Shown piece by piece: positions 1 through 6,254 of a stretch of 8,875 bases of DNA. The position numbers were made by a program, and so were the translations under genes. The stretch is from positions 1 to 8,875 of the forward strand of contig SFPC01000072.1 in assembly GCA_004552195.1 (NCBI GenBank), read 5' to 3'. Source of the DNA: Bacteroidales bacterium. Its GTDB lineage: Bacteria; Bacteroidota; Bacteroidia; Bacteroidales; Bacteroidaceae. The notes beneath the pieces are model-generated. The model was not told the DNA's origin. It worked only from the letters and a program-made list of their open reading frames with translations, and ran no database searches. The number at the start of each line of letters is the position of its first letter. Position 1 is the stretch's first letter.

Positions 1-922
1 CATTAAGGTCTTCGCCATCGTCATAAACGAGCAGATATTGGGCACCATCAATCACTTGACTTGCGTCTGTTACCTGCACGTAATTTTTCAAAGCCCAAAC
101 GCGAGAATCTACAGTGACTTTTGTAGATGCTTCTGCCTTGTTGTAGTTTTCGTCACCTTCGAAAGTAGCCTTAATCGTATAGGTTCCTGCCGTCTTGCCT
201 GCCGTAAACAAGCCTGTTTCTTCATTAAAGGAAAAGTCGCCTGAAGCAGGTTCAACGGAATAAGAGATTTTACCAGTAGCAGCAGCACCGCCATCAGGCA
301 CTACCACACTTGCTGTTGCTTGGTAGCTATCCAACAAATCGATAGTTGCAGCAGCAGACATATCTAACGTTACGTCTTGCTTTGTGGCTACTGAAGCGGC
401 TTCGTAGGTAACCTTAATACTCTTTATTCTCGCATACATATTAGTTGTAGAGAATGTAACTGCTGTTGCTGAAACCCCTTCTGCGGGTGTCCAAACATTA
501 ACTTTTGCTGTGGTTATTGAACCAGGATTACTCGAAGTAAAGTTTCTAGTATCTGAAGAGCATCCAATTTCAATACTCTTAATAATACTTATTCCATCAG
601 CCATTGCGACTGTCATAGAATTTCCTTTATTAACCAATACATATGTACCATTTGTTTCGGGCGTATTATTCCCATCTCCACCTTTGGTAAAAGTGAGTTT
701 AATTTTACCAGATTTCGAAGTATATGTTTTGTCAGCATAGTTATCGTCAGAGGACAGCAATTTTTGGTTTGATGTAAACCCAAATTGAGTACAAATATCA
801 TTCAAAGTAGGGAAATCTTCAGTCGAATCTTCCGCCAAAGCCAGGTTACCTCCACAGAAAGCGGAGACGAGAGTCATCACGCAAAGTGAAAGAAGGAAAC
901 GTAAAGTAATAGTTCTTTTCAT
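1..922 (-). CDS. Secreted multidomain protein with Ig-like domain (5' part only; runs off left edge)
   Basis: Reading the minus strand from the ATG at 922 gives 307 codons without a stop down to base 1, so the C-terminus is missing. Residues 1-30 form a classical signal peptide: KR near the N-terminus, a hydrophobic core, and a likely cut after ALA at 28-30. The cysteine at 23 is not in a lipobox, so this is probably a type I secreted protein. Residues 31-175 are a Ser/Thr-rich beta module ending IKSIKVTYEA, a pattern I recall from secreted Bacteroides/Prevotella proteins. Residues about 178-273 look like a bacterial Ig-like (Big-type) domain: GTYTIKATFEGDENY followed by a VTV strand. At about 275 a further module opens (YVQVTDASQVIDGAQYLLVY). 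The gene is more A/T-rich than its neighbours. No catalytic domain is visible; the missing part would decide function (surface adhesin, T9SS cargo or enzyme). An in-frame stop lies upstream (986-988), and ATG 922 is the only good start. Confidence 0.85.
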   Translation of the reverse strand, partial: MKRTITLRFLLSLCVMTLVSAFCGGNLALAEDSTEDFPTLNDICTQFGFTSNQKLLSSDDNYADKTYTSKSGKIKLTFTKGGDGNNTPETNGTYVLVNKGNSMTVAMADGISIIKSIEIGCSSDTRNFTSSNPGSITTAKVNVWTPAEGVSATAVTFSTTNMYARIKSIKVTYEAASVATKQDVTLDMSAAATIDLLDSYQATASVVVPDGGAAATGKISYSVEPASGDFSFNEETGLFTAGKTAGTYTIKATFEGDENYNKAEASTKVTVDSRVWALKNYVQVTDASQVIDGAQYLLVYDDGEDLN

Positions 923-1050
923 AATGAATAAAGTTTTAGTTTGACATATTTTTTTGCTAAAGGTTTGTTGCTGCTTTGTTAAAGGTCAGTTCGTCGATAA
1001 CATCGGTATAAACTTGAATTTGTTTGGTTGATTCGTATAACTTTTCGGGA

Positions 1051-1058
1051 CAAATGTA
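1051..1058 (-). promoter_or_regulatory. Candidate promoter -7 box (TACATTTG) for the secreted-protein gene
   Basis: On the minus strand the bases read TACATTTG, a perfect match to the Bacteroidetes -7 consensus TAnnTTTG. It lies about 130 bases upstream of the ATG at 922 in A/T-rich DNA. No TTTG -33 box sits at the expected distance of about 19-21 bases; the nearest TTTG (1089-1092) is 30 bases away. The call therefore rests on the -7 match and position. Transcription would start near 1044, giving a leader of roughly 120 bases. Confidence 0.45.
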
Positions 1059-1180
1059 GATAAATAAATCCTAAAACCTAATATTTTTCAAAGAATTTGT
1101 AGCAAAAAGTAAAATTTTCTTGTTGTTTGCTTTCAAAACTATTGGATTTTACACAAATAAAAAGACAATGTGCATAAGCA

Positions 1181-1188
1181 CAAAGATA
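1181..1188 (-). promoter_or_regulatory. Second candidate -7 box (TATCTTTG) facing the secreted-protein gene
   Basis: The minus strand reads TATCTTTG, another perfect TAnnTTTG match. It is about 260 bases upstream of the ATG at 922. The predicted start, near 1174, would fall within the small hairpin TGTGC-ATAA-GCACA (1169-1182). No -33 box is evident. It could be an upstream promoter, the start of a short leader RNA, or chance. Confidence 0.35.
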
Positions 1189-1262
1189 TTAGTGGCAAAA
1201 GGTAAGCGTGATGACAGGCGCAGACAAACGTCCGCCGCAGGCAGACGCCCGGACAAATGTTA

Positions 1263-1363
1263 AACCTTCACCTTCCGGAAGTACCGAAAGATTGTGCAAG
1301 GCGAGTGCAATAAGCTTGCTTAAATTACCGAGCCGTAGCCAATCTTATGCAAAGGTGAAGGTT
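1263..1363. repeat. Nested inverted-repeat element (possible dispersed intergenic repeat or structured RNA)
   Basis: Outer arms AACCTTCACCTT (1263-1274) and AAGGTGAAGGTT (1352-1363) are perfect 12-bp inverted repeats. Inside them a second pair, AAGATTG (1288-1294) and CAATCTT (1340-1346), is also perfect, and the centre can form TAAG-CTTG-CTTA (1311-1322). The palindrome CTTCCGGAAG (1272-1281) overlaps the left outer arm and would compete with it. The core around GCAAGGCGAGTGCA (1296-1309) and CCGAGCCGTAGCC (1328-1340) resembles, from memory, elements scattered between genes in Bacteroides and Prevotella; I cannot verify that here. It lies 3' of dgt and 5' of the secreted-protein gene. Neither strand has a U-run after the stem, so it is not a canonical terminator. 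Confidence 0.55.
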
Positions 1364-1489
1364 ATCAGGTTGTGGTCGTTTCACTCTCAGGTGATGAGGT
1401 AATACTGTTTGAGGCAGTTAAGGTTGCCGCTGTTTGGCTAATAAAATAACAGGAAGTGTTAAAGATGTTCATGTCAGTCGGCCGTTAGC

Positions 1490-2842
1490 CTATACGCTCG
1501 GCAGCGAGTGTCCGTTGATTTTGCGGTAGAGGTTGAGGGCGTACACGTCCGTCATGCCCGACAGGTAATCAAGCACCGCCATCAGCCGGTTGCCAATACG
1601 CGGAGCGTGGACCTCATACTGCGAAGGCACCTGTGCCAGGAGCAGTTGTGAGTAAGCCTTTTCGGGAGCCATCACCGCATCGGTGAACAGCTCCAACAGC
1701 GTGTAGATGATGCGGTAACCCGCCAAGTCCACGTCGGTCACCTCCTTGCACCGGTAGATGCGGCCTGCCGCAATCTCCTCGCAGCGACGGTAAGCCTTGT
1801 GGAGCAGGGGCGGCAGGTGGTCGATGAGGGAACCCTTGAAACTGCCGTGGAGAATTTCCTCCTCGTGGTCCATGAAAATGCGCACGCAAGCCCGCTCCAG
1901 CGCATTGATGACACACGAGCGGTAGTACACAATCTGGTCGTCGACGTCCGTTTCGTGCGCATAGACATCTTTGAGCCGCTGCTGCTCGTGCGGTTCAAAA
2001 AATCCGAGGAAGAGCTCCATCGTCAGCTCCTCGGACAGCAGCCGCAGCTTGTGGGCATCCTCGATGTCCATGATTTCGTAGCAGATGTCGTCGGCCGCCT
2101 CGACGAGATACACCAACGGGTGGCGGGCATGGCGCGTTCCGCCGTCGGGAGTGGGCAGCAGATCGATGCCCAGCTCGCGCGCAATGTGGAGAAAGGTGTG
2201 GCGCTCCGGCTCGAAGTAGCCGAATTTCGGTTTCGCCACCGCCCGTTCGGAGCCGTAGGGGTATTTCACGATGGCGGCCAGCGTGGCGTAGGTCATCACG
2301 AAGCCCCCTCTGCGCCTGCCGTTGAATTGGTGCGTGAGCAGGCGGAATGTGTTCGCGTTGCCGTCGAAGCGCGTGAAGTCCAGCCACTCCTGTTCCGAGA
2401 GGTCCTTCCCCTCGGGTGTGACGTAGCGGTGCAGGCGGCTGCCACCGCCCTCGCTGAAGTAGGTGCGTATGGCTCTTTCGCCCGAGTGGCCAAAGGGCGG
2501 GTTCCCCATGTCGTGGGCCAGGCAGGCCGCACTGACGATAGCCCCCAAGCCGGTGATTTCCGTGTCGGCCAGCTCCGGGTGGACGGCCATGAGTTCGCGC
2601 CCCACGTCGGTGCCCAGCGAGCGGCCTACGCTCGACACCTCCAGGCTGTGCGTCAGACGGTTGTGGACGAAGACGCTGCCCGGCAGCGGGAACACCTGCG
2701 TTTTGTTTTGCATACGCCGGAAGGCCGCCGAGAAAATCAGGCGGTCGTAGTCGCGCTGAAACTCCGTTCGCCTTTCTTCGAGCGGTTTCTGTGTTTCGGC
2801 TTTGCCGAATCTTTTGGACGAAATGAGGCTTTGCCAGTTCAT
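1490..2842 (-). CDS. dgt: Deoxyguanosinetriphosphate triphosphohydrolase (dGTPase)
   Basis: This is a 450-residue HD-domain enzyme that removes the whole triphosphate from dGTP (and often other dNTPs), giving deoxynucleoside and tripolyphosphate in the cytoplasm. The HD metal site is intact: H65 in RLTHSLEV, H110-D111 in CLAHDMGNPPFGHSGE, and D250 in LVYLVEAADDICY. H119 of the GHSGE loop, an active-site histidine in this family, is present, as is FDGNANTFR at 158-166. The N-terminal RDYDRLIFSAAFRRMQNKTQ and length match the Dgt family as found in Bacteroidales. The ATG at 2842 gives the usual MNWQ-type N-terminus. The gene is divergent from dut, and the 231 bases between them carry a repeat array and a promoter box for each. 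Dgt homologues control dNTP pools and in some bacteria limit phage replication; nothing here shows a defence role specifically. Confidence 0.95.
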   Translation of the reverse strand: MNWQSLISSKRFGKAETQKPLEERRTEFQRDYDRLIFSAAFRRMQNKTQVFPLPGSVFVHNRLTHSLEVSSVGRSLGTDVGRELMAVHPELADTEITGLGAIVSAACLAHDMGNPPFGHSGERAIRTYFSEGGGSRLHRYVTPEGKDLSEQEWLDFTRFDGNANTFRLLTHQFNGRRRGGFVMTYATLAAIVKYPYGSERAVAKPKFGYFEPERHTFLHIARELGIDLLPTPDGGTRHARHPLVYLVEAADDICYEIMDIEDAHKLRLLSEELTMELFLGFFEPHEQQRLKDVYAHETDVDDQIVYYRSCVINALERACVRIFMDHEEEILHGSFKGSLIDHLPPLLHKAYRRCEEIAAGRIYRCKEVTDVDLAGYRIIYTLLELFTDAVMAPEKAYSQLLLAQVPSQYEVHAPRIGNRLMAVLDYLSGMTDVYALNLYRKINGHSLPSV

Positions 2843-2870
2843 GAGCGGAAGGGTTTAAGGGAAATGGAAG

Positions 2871-2940
2871 GCTATAGGAAGCTATAGAAAGCTATAGATA
2901 GCCATAGAACACTATAGAACGCCATAGCAAGCTATAAACA
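2871..2940. repeat. Seven-unit 10-bp tandem repeat array, consensus GCTATAGAAA
   Basis: Seven consecutive 10-base units in perfect register: GCTATAGGAA, GCTATAGAAA, GCTATAGATA, GCCATAGAAC, ACTATAGAAC, GCCATAGCAA, GCTATAAACA. ATA at unit positions 4-6 is invariant and the following G is kept in six of seven. Degenerate units continue in phase: 2861-2870 (GAAATGGAAG, 6 of 10 consensus bases) and 2951-2960 (TCCATAGAAG) beyond an unrelated decamer. Several units hold the palindrome CTATAG. If the box at 2966-2973 is the dgt promoter, the array lies inside the dgt 5' leader. The 10-bp period matches one helical turn, so every unit faces the same side of the DNA. Confidence 0.9.
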
Positions 2941-2965
2941 ACCCAAGATTTCCATAGAAGCCTTG

Positions 2966-2973
2966 CAAAGGTA
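2966..2973 (-). promoter_or_regulatory. Candidate dgt promoter -7 box (TACCTTTG)
   Basis: The minus strand reads TACCTTTG followed by CA, a perfect Bacteroidetes TAnnTTTG box pointing at dgt. The predicted start near 2959 gives a leader of about 117 bases that includes the whole 10-bp repeat array. I could not find a TTTG-type -33 box at the usual spacing. Confidence 0.5.
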
Positions 2974-3036
2974 GCAAATAATCCATGTGTCATTGCTTTT
3001 TCAGCACAAAGCCACAAGTGTTTCTGCCAAAAGATG

Positions 3037-3044
3037 TACTTTTG
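3037..3044 (+). promoter_or_regulatory. Candidate dut-operon promoter -7 box (TACTTTTG)
   Basis: TACTTTTG on the plus strand is a perfect TAnnTTTG match 29 bases before the dut ATG, giving a predicted start near 3051 and a short leader of about 23 bases. It lies 63 bases from the oppositely directed dgt box, so the promoters are back to back. No clear -33 box is seen. It is the only strong promoter-like signal I see for the downstream genes. Confidence 0.55.
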
Positions 3045-3073
3045 CTCAATAATAACCATATCCTCCGCACAAC

Positions 3074-3505
3074 ATGAAAATCCGCATAATCAATCACTCC
3101 AAGCATCCCCTGCCCCGGTATGCCACTCCGCTCAGTGCAGGAGTAGACTTGCGCGCCAATCTCGATGCGCCCATCACCTTGCCGCCCATGGGCCGCTGCT
3201 TGGTGCCAACGGGCTTGCGTATTGCCCTGCCCGCCGGCTATGAGGCACAGGTGAGGCCGCGCTCCGGACTGGCTCTCAAACATGGCATCACCCTGCTCAA
3301 CACTCCCGGTACCATCGATGCTGACTATCGGGGTGAAATAGGCGTTATCATGGCCAACCTCTCGGCCGAACCTTTCACCATTGCCGATGGCGACCGCATA
3401 GCCCAGCTGGTGGTGGCGCGCCACGAAACGGCCGAGTGGGAACCCGTGGAAACACTCGACGACACGGAACGCGGCGAAGGCGGTTTTGGCCATTCCGGCG
3501 TGTAA
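3074..3505 (+). CDS. dut: Deoxyuridine 5'-triphosphate nucleotidohydrolase (dUTPase)
   Basis: This 143-residue trimeric-type dUTPase hydrolyses dUTP to dUMP and pyrophosphate, keeping uracil out of DNA and supplying dUMP to thymidylate synthase. All five family motifs are present in order: SAGVDLRA (21-28), PRSGLA (62-67), the uridine-binding and catalytic loop [15 protein letters not shown] (76-90) with catalytic Asp82 and Tyr85, GDRIAQLV (106-113), and the C-terminal P-loop-like [10 protein letters not shown] (133-142) with Phe139, which stacks on the base. Length and motif spacing are normal. The ATG at 3074 is 29 bases after the start of a -7 box. It is the first gene of a plus-strand run; the next start (ATG 3533) follows 27 bases after its stop. 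It is divergent from dgt. Confidence 0.97.
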   Translation: MKIRIINHSKHPLPRYATPLSAGVDLRANLDAPITLPPMGRCLVPTGLRIALPAGYEAQVRPRSGLALKHGITLLNTPGTIDADYRGEIGVIMANLSAEPFTIADGDRIAQLVVARHETAEWEPVETLDDTERGEGGFGHSGV

Positions 3506-3532
3506 CTCTTCCTTTTGCATCATTTCCCTCTC

Positions 3533-5332
3533 ATGTATCGTTTGCCCTTAGCACTCCTTATGTTGGTCGGCTTGCTGTCAGCTTGCCGCACGCAACCACC
3601 GCAGACGGCGGAACCTACCGAAAAGTTTCGCCAGCCTAAGGCGGCTTACCGTGTGGCGGAGCCGGAGCCCGAGTATCATACAGAGCGCATTTTCAACAAG
3701 CTCTTCTTGGAGGCTATCCGGCAAAAGCAACGCGAGCAGGTTGATGCAGAGTTTGAACTGCTCGACGCAGCACTCCGGCTAAAGCCCGCCTCGCCGGAGG
3801 CCATCTATGAAATGGCTGTGCTCAAACTGTCGTACTCCACTTACTCCGACACGCTGGCACGGGCCGAGGGCGACTCGCTGCTGCGCCGGGCAACGGAACT
3901 GGCACCCGACAATCTTTACTACAAAGAAACGCTGGCTACTTACTTTGCCAATAGTGCGCGTTACCGGGAGGCCATCAGGCTTTACGAAGAAATAGCCGAC
4001 GCCAACCTGACCTACGAAACGCTGGCCACCCTGGCGTGGCTCTACAAAACAAGTGGCGATTACGCCGGCGCCATCCGTACGCTGGAACGCCTGGAACGCC
4101 TCGACGGACGCAGCGAAGCGCTCAGCATGGAGAAATTCCAGACGTATCTGGCCATGAAGGACGATGAGCATGCTTACCAGGCTTTGGAGGAGCTCTGCGC
4201 GGAATATCCGCTCGACCTGCGTTACCGCGTGCTGATGGGCGACCTTTACGACCAGCACGGTTACCACGAACGCGCACTGGACATCTACCGCGATGTGCTG
4301 ACAGCGGAGCCCGACAACAGCTACGCCCAGCTCTCGCTGCTGGCCTACTACAAGGCGGCACGCGCCGACTCGCTCTACCTGGACCTGCTCAACCGCGTGG
4401 TGCTCAACCCCCGAACGCAGAGCGGGGCACGGATAGAGGCGATGCGCGCCTATGCCGTGGACAACATCAAGGCGCGGGCCGACTCCACACCGGTGCTCAA
4501 TCTGTTTCGTCAAGCCTTGACCGAACCACAGGAGAACCGCGACATGGCAGAGCTCTACGCTTATTACATGATTGAACGGAAAATGCCGGCCGACTCGGTG
4601 ATGAAAGTGATGTACCGCATCCTCGAAATTGAACCCGACTATACGAAGGCGCGGCTGCAGATATTGCAGTATATGCTGCTGCGGGGCGACATGCAGCGTG
4701 TGGCGCAGATTTGTCGCGAAGGGGAATTGTACGATCCTTCCGAAATCACCTTCTATTACTACGAGGGGGAGGCCCACTATCGCTCGGGCAACAATGCGGA
4801 GGCCATCCGCGTGTTGCAGCGCGGGGCGGACCGCGTGGACGAAAACACGGACCCGCAGCTGGCTTCCGATGTGTTGGCGCTGCTGGGCGATGTGCTCCAC
4901 GACAGCCACCTGACGGAGGAGGCGTACCTGGCTTACGACCGCTCGCTGGAATATAACCCGCTGAACCTTTTCTGCCTGAACAACTATGCTTATTTCCTCT
5001 CCGTGGAGGGAAAGAAGTTGGACAAAGCGGAGGGTATGAGCCGCCGCACGGTGGAGGTGGAGCCGCAGAATGCCACTTATCTCGACACGTATGCCTGGAT
5101 ACTCTTCAAACTGGGACGTTACCGCGAGGCGCAAATCTATATGGAGGAGGCATTGCGGTATACGCCCGAAACGGAGGAGAACGTGTCCATCTTTGACCAC
5201 GCGGGAGACATCTATTATTATTGTGGAAAAAAGGACCGTGCACCGGAGTTTTGGAAGAAAGCGTTGCAACTCACTTCTGACAAAGCACAGAAAAGGCTCT
5301 TGCAACGAAAGATTCGTCAACGCAAACCTTAA
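3533..5332 (+). CDS. Tetratricopeptide-repeat outer-membrane lipoprotein
   Basis: A 599-residue protein with a lipoprotein signal: hydrophobic residues 4-15, then the lipobox LSAC with lipidated Cys18. I use the ATG at 3533; an in-frame TTG at 3515 would add six residues before the signal peptide and is less likely. The rest, from about residue 50 to 580, is almost entirely helical TPR-like repeats. Clear ones include DNLYYKETLATYFANSARYR (127-146), the YRVLMGDLYDQHGYHERALD unit (231-250), and the final pair NNYAYFLS (483-490) with DTYAWILFKLGRYREAQIYM (518-537). It ends in a basic tail. No catalytic motif is seen, so it probably acts as a periplasm-facing scaffold. I recall the order dut, TPR protein, DUF4292 protein, M23/EnvC protein as conserved in Bacteroidales, which suggests a shared envelope task. 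Its precise function is unknown. Confidence 0.9.
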   Translation: MYRLPLALLMLVGLLSACRTQPPQTAEPTEKFRQPKAAYRVAEPEPEYHTERIFNKLFLEAIRQKQREQVDAEFELLDAALRLKPASPEAIYEMAVLKLSYSTYSDTLARAEGDSLLRRATELAPDNLYYKETLATYFANSARYREAIRLYEEIADANLTYETLATLAWLYKTSGDYAGAIRTLERLERLDGRSEALSMEKFQTYLAMKDDEHAYQALEELCAEYPLDLRYRVLMGDLYDQHGYHERALDIYRDVLTAEPDNSYAQLSLLAYYKAARADSLYLDLLNRVVLNPRTQSGARIEAMRAYAVDNIKARADSTPVLNLFRQALTEPQENRDMAELYAYYMIERKMPADSVMKVMYRILEIEPDYTKARLQILQYMLLRGDMQRVAQICREGELYDPSEITFYYYEGEAHYRSGNNAEAIRVLQRGADRVDENTDPQLASDVLALLGDVLHDSHLTEEAYLAYDRSLEYNPLNLFCLNNYAYFLSVEGKKLDKAEGMSRRTVEVEPQNATYLDTYAWILFKLGRYREAQIYMEEALRYTPETEENVSIFDHAGDIYYYCGKKDRAPEFWKKALQLTSDKAQKRLLQRKIRQRKP

Positions 5333-5390
5333 AAAGGTATTTCCGGAAGACGGTTCCGCGTAGCACTCTTTGATTTTACGCTTTAAGAAT

Positions 5391-6245
5391 ATGCAAAAAC
5401 TGATAGGTTTACTGGCATGTTGCCTGTTGCTGGCAGCATGTCGCTCTGGACAACACGTAACGAAAGAGAAATTGCCTGTTCCCGCCGAACAGACCACAAC
5501 AAAAGCCGCTGCCGAAGCTGAGGTTGCGGCAGCTTATGTCAGCAAGGTGGCCGCCCTGCAGGTGAACCGCCCCTGCATCACGGCCTCGGCCAAGGTCAGC
5601 CTGCAAGGTATGGGCAAGGATCTCAACGTAAGCGGCCAGCTGCGCATGAAGCGCGACGACGTGGTGCGACTCTCGCTCCGCGCACTCGGCTTTGAGGTGG
5701 CTGTGCTCGAATTTACGCCACAGGATGTGCTGATGGTAGACCGCATCAACAAGCAGTATGTGCGGGCGGCTTATTCCGAGGTGAGTTTCCTCCGACAAGC
5801 TAACCTCGACTTTTACGCCTTGCAGTCGCTTTTCTGGAACGAACTGTTCGTGCCGGGACAGCGCAAGCTCAATGCTCAAACCGCGCATTTCCATCTCAGC
5901 CACAAAGGGGCGCAAACGCTGCTCACGCTGACCGATACGCCCAAACTGGCTTATACCTTCTATACCAACGAGGAGGCGGTGCGCATTGACGAACTGCAGG
6001 TGAAAGGCCGCAACGCCGGAGACAAAGGCAGCTTCTGCTGGACGTATGCCGGCTTTCGGGAGTTTGCCGGACGCCACTTCCCCACGCAGATGCAGATGCA
6101 GGTGAGCGGAACGGGGAAGGATATGGGGCTGAGCCTCACCCTCTCGAACCTGAAGAACGATACGGACTGGAACACGCGCACCACGGTTTCCGCGAAGTAC
6201 ACCCGGCGTTCTGTGAACGAAGTGCTCAAAGGTCTGAACTTATAA
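5391..6245 (+). CDS. DUF4292-family lipoprotein (LolA/LolB-like fold expected)
   Basis: A 284-residue lipoprotein. Residues 1-17 are a signal peptide with lipobox LAAC and lipidated Cys17. The ATG at 5391 is chosen over an in-frame TTG at 5370, which would place extra residues before the signal. After an Ala/Glu/Thr-rich linker (about 25-50) comes the core. ASAKVSLQGMGKDLNVSGQL (65-84), MKRDDVVRLSLRALGFEVAV (86-105) and LMVDRINKQYV (114-124) match the beta-strand pattern of DUF4292, a Bacteroidetes family thought to resemble the lipoprotein carriers LolA/LolB. A role in moving or anchoring lipids or lipoproteins at the outer membrane is inferred from that resemblance, not shown. The gene is 58 bases after the TPR gene and 9 bases before the EnvC-like gene, so it is almost certainly co-transcribed with the latter. 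Confidence 0.88.
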   Translation: MQKLIGLLACCLLLAACRSGQHVTKEKLPVPAEQTTTKAAAEAEVAAAYVSKVAALQVNRPCITASAKVSLQGMGKDLNVSGQLRMKRDDVVRLSLRALGFEVAVLEFTPQDVLMVDRINKQYVRAAYSEVSFLRQANLDFYALQSLFWNELFVPGQRKLNAQTAHFHLSHKGAQTLLTLTDTPKLAYTFYTNEEAVRIDELQVKGRNAGDKGSFCWTYAGFREFAGRHFPTQMQMQVSGTGKDMGLSLTLSNLKNDTDWNTRTTVSAKYTRRSVNEVLKGLNL

Positions 6246-6254
6246 CGCTTGCCC

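Larger units (their letters stand above)
923..1489. other. Intergenic region, no convincing gene; structured DNA and promoter boxes
   Basis: This 567-base gap separates two genes that both read on the minus strand. The half next to the secreted-protein gene (about 923-1200) is A/T-rich and has two TAnnTTTG boxes facing that gene. A small perfect hairpin, TGTGC-ATAA-GCACA, lies at 1169-1182. The stretch 1201-1370 is richer in G+C and full of self-complementarity: an imperfect inverted repeat at 1224-1234/1250-1260 (core GTCCG/CGGAC), a 10-bp palindrome CTTCCGGAAG at 1272-1281, and the long inverted repeat annotated separately. A 64-codon plus-strand frame from 1208 has no family resemblance and spans the repeats, so I do not call it a gene. 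No hairpin followed by a T-run was found after dgt. Confidence 0.6.

Noticed and set aside
1208..1402. 64-codon plus-strand frame in the dgt downstream gap
   Set aside because: It spans the inverted-repeat element, has low-complexity Ser/Lys/Arg content and no family resemblance; better explained as a by-product of the repeat.
1490..2842. dgt as part of an anti-phage island
   Set aside because: Dgt is a common housekeeping gene in Bacteroidales, and no other defence gene is in the window except the ambiguous partial Rpn gene 5.7 kb away.
1799..2887. Plus-strand open frame (362 codons) opposite dgt
   Set aside because: It is antisense to the complete HD-domain gene, has mirror-frame composition without recognisable motifs, and runs into the repeat array.
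2871..2940. CRISPR array
   Set aside because: Units are 10 bases with no spacers between them and no cas genes nearby.
3515..3532. TTG start for the TPR lipoprotein (also TTG 5370 and TTG 6249 for the next two genes)
   Set aside because: In each case an ATG a few codons downstream directly begins a standard signal peptide, so the TTG starts only add residues before it.
5344..5358. Hairpin CGGAA-GACGG-TTCCG between the TPR and DUF4292 genes as a terminator
   Set aside because: The stem is only 5 bp and no T-run follows; the operon probably continues through it.
3779..5497. Long minus-strand open frame (572 codons) opposite the TPR and DUF4292 genes
   Set aside because: It is fully antisense to two well-supported genes, is Val/His/Arg-rich in the manner of a mirror frame in G+C-rich DNA, and shows no domain or sensible start.
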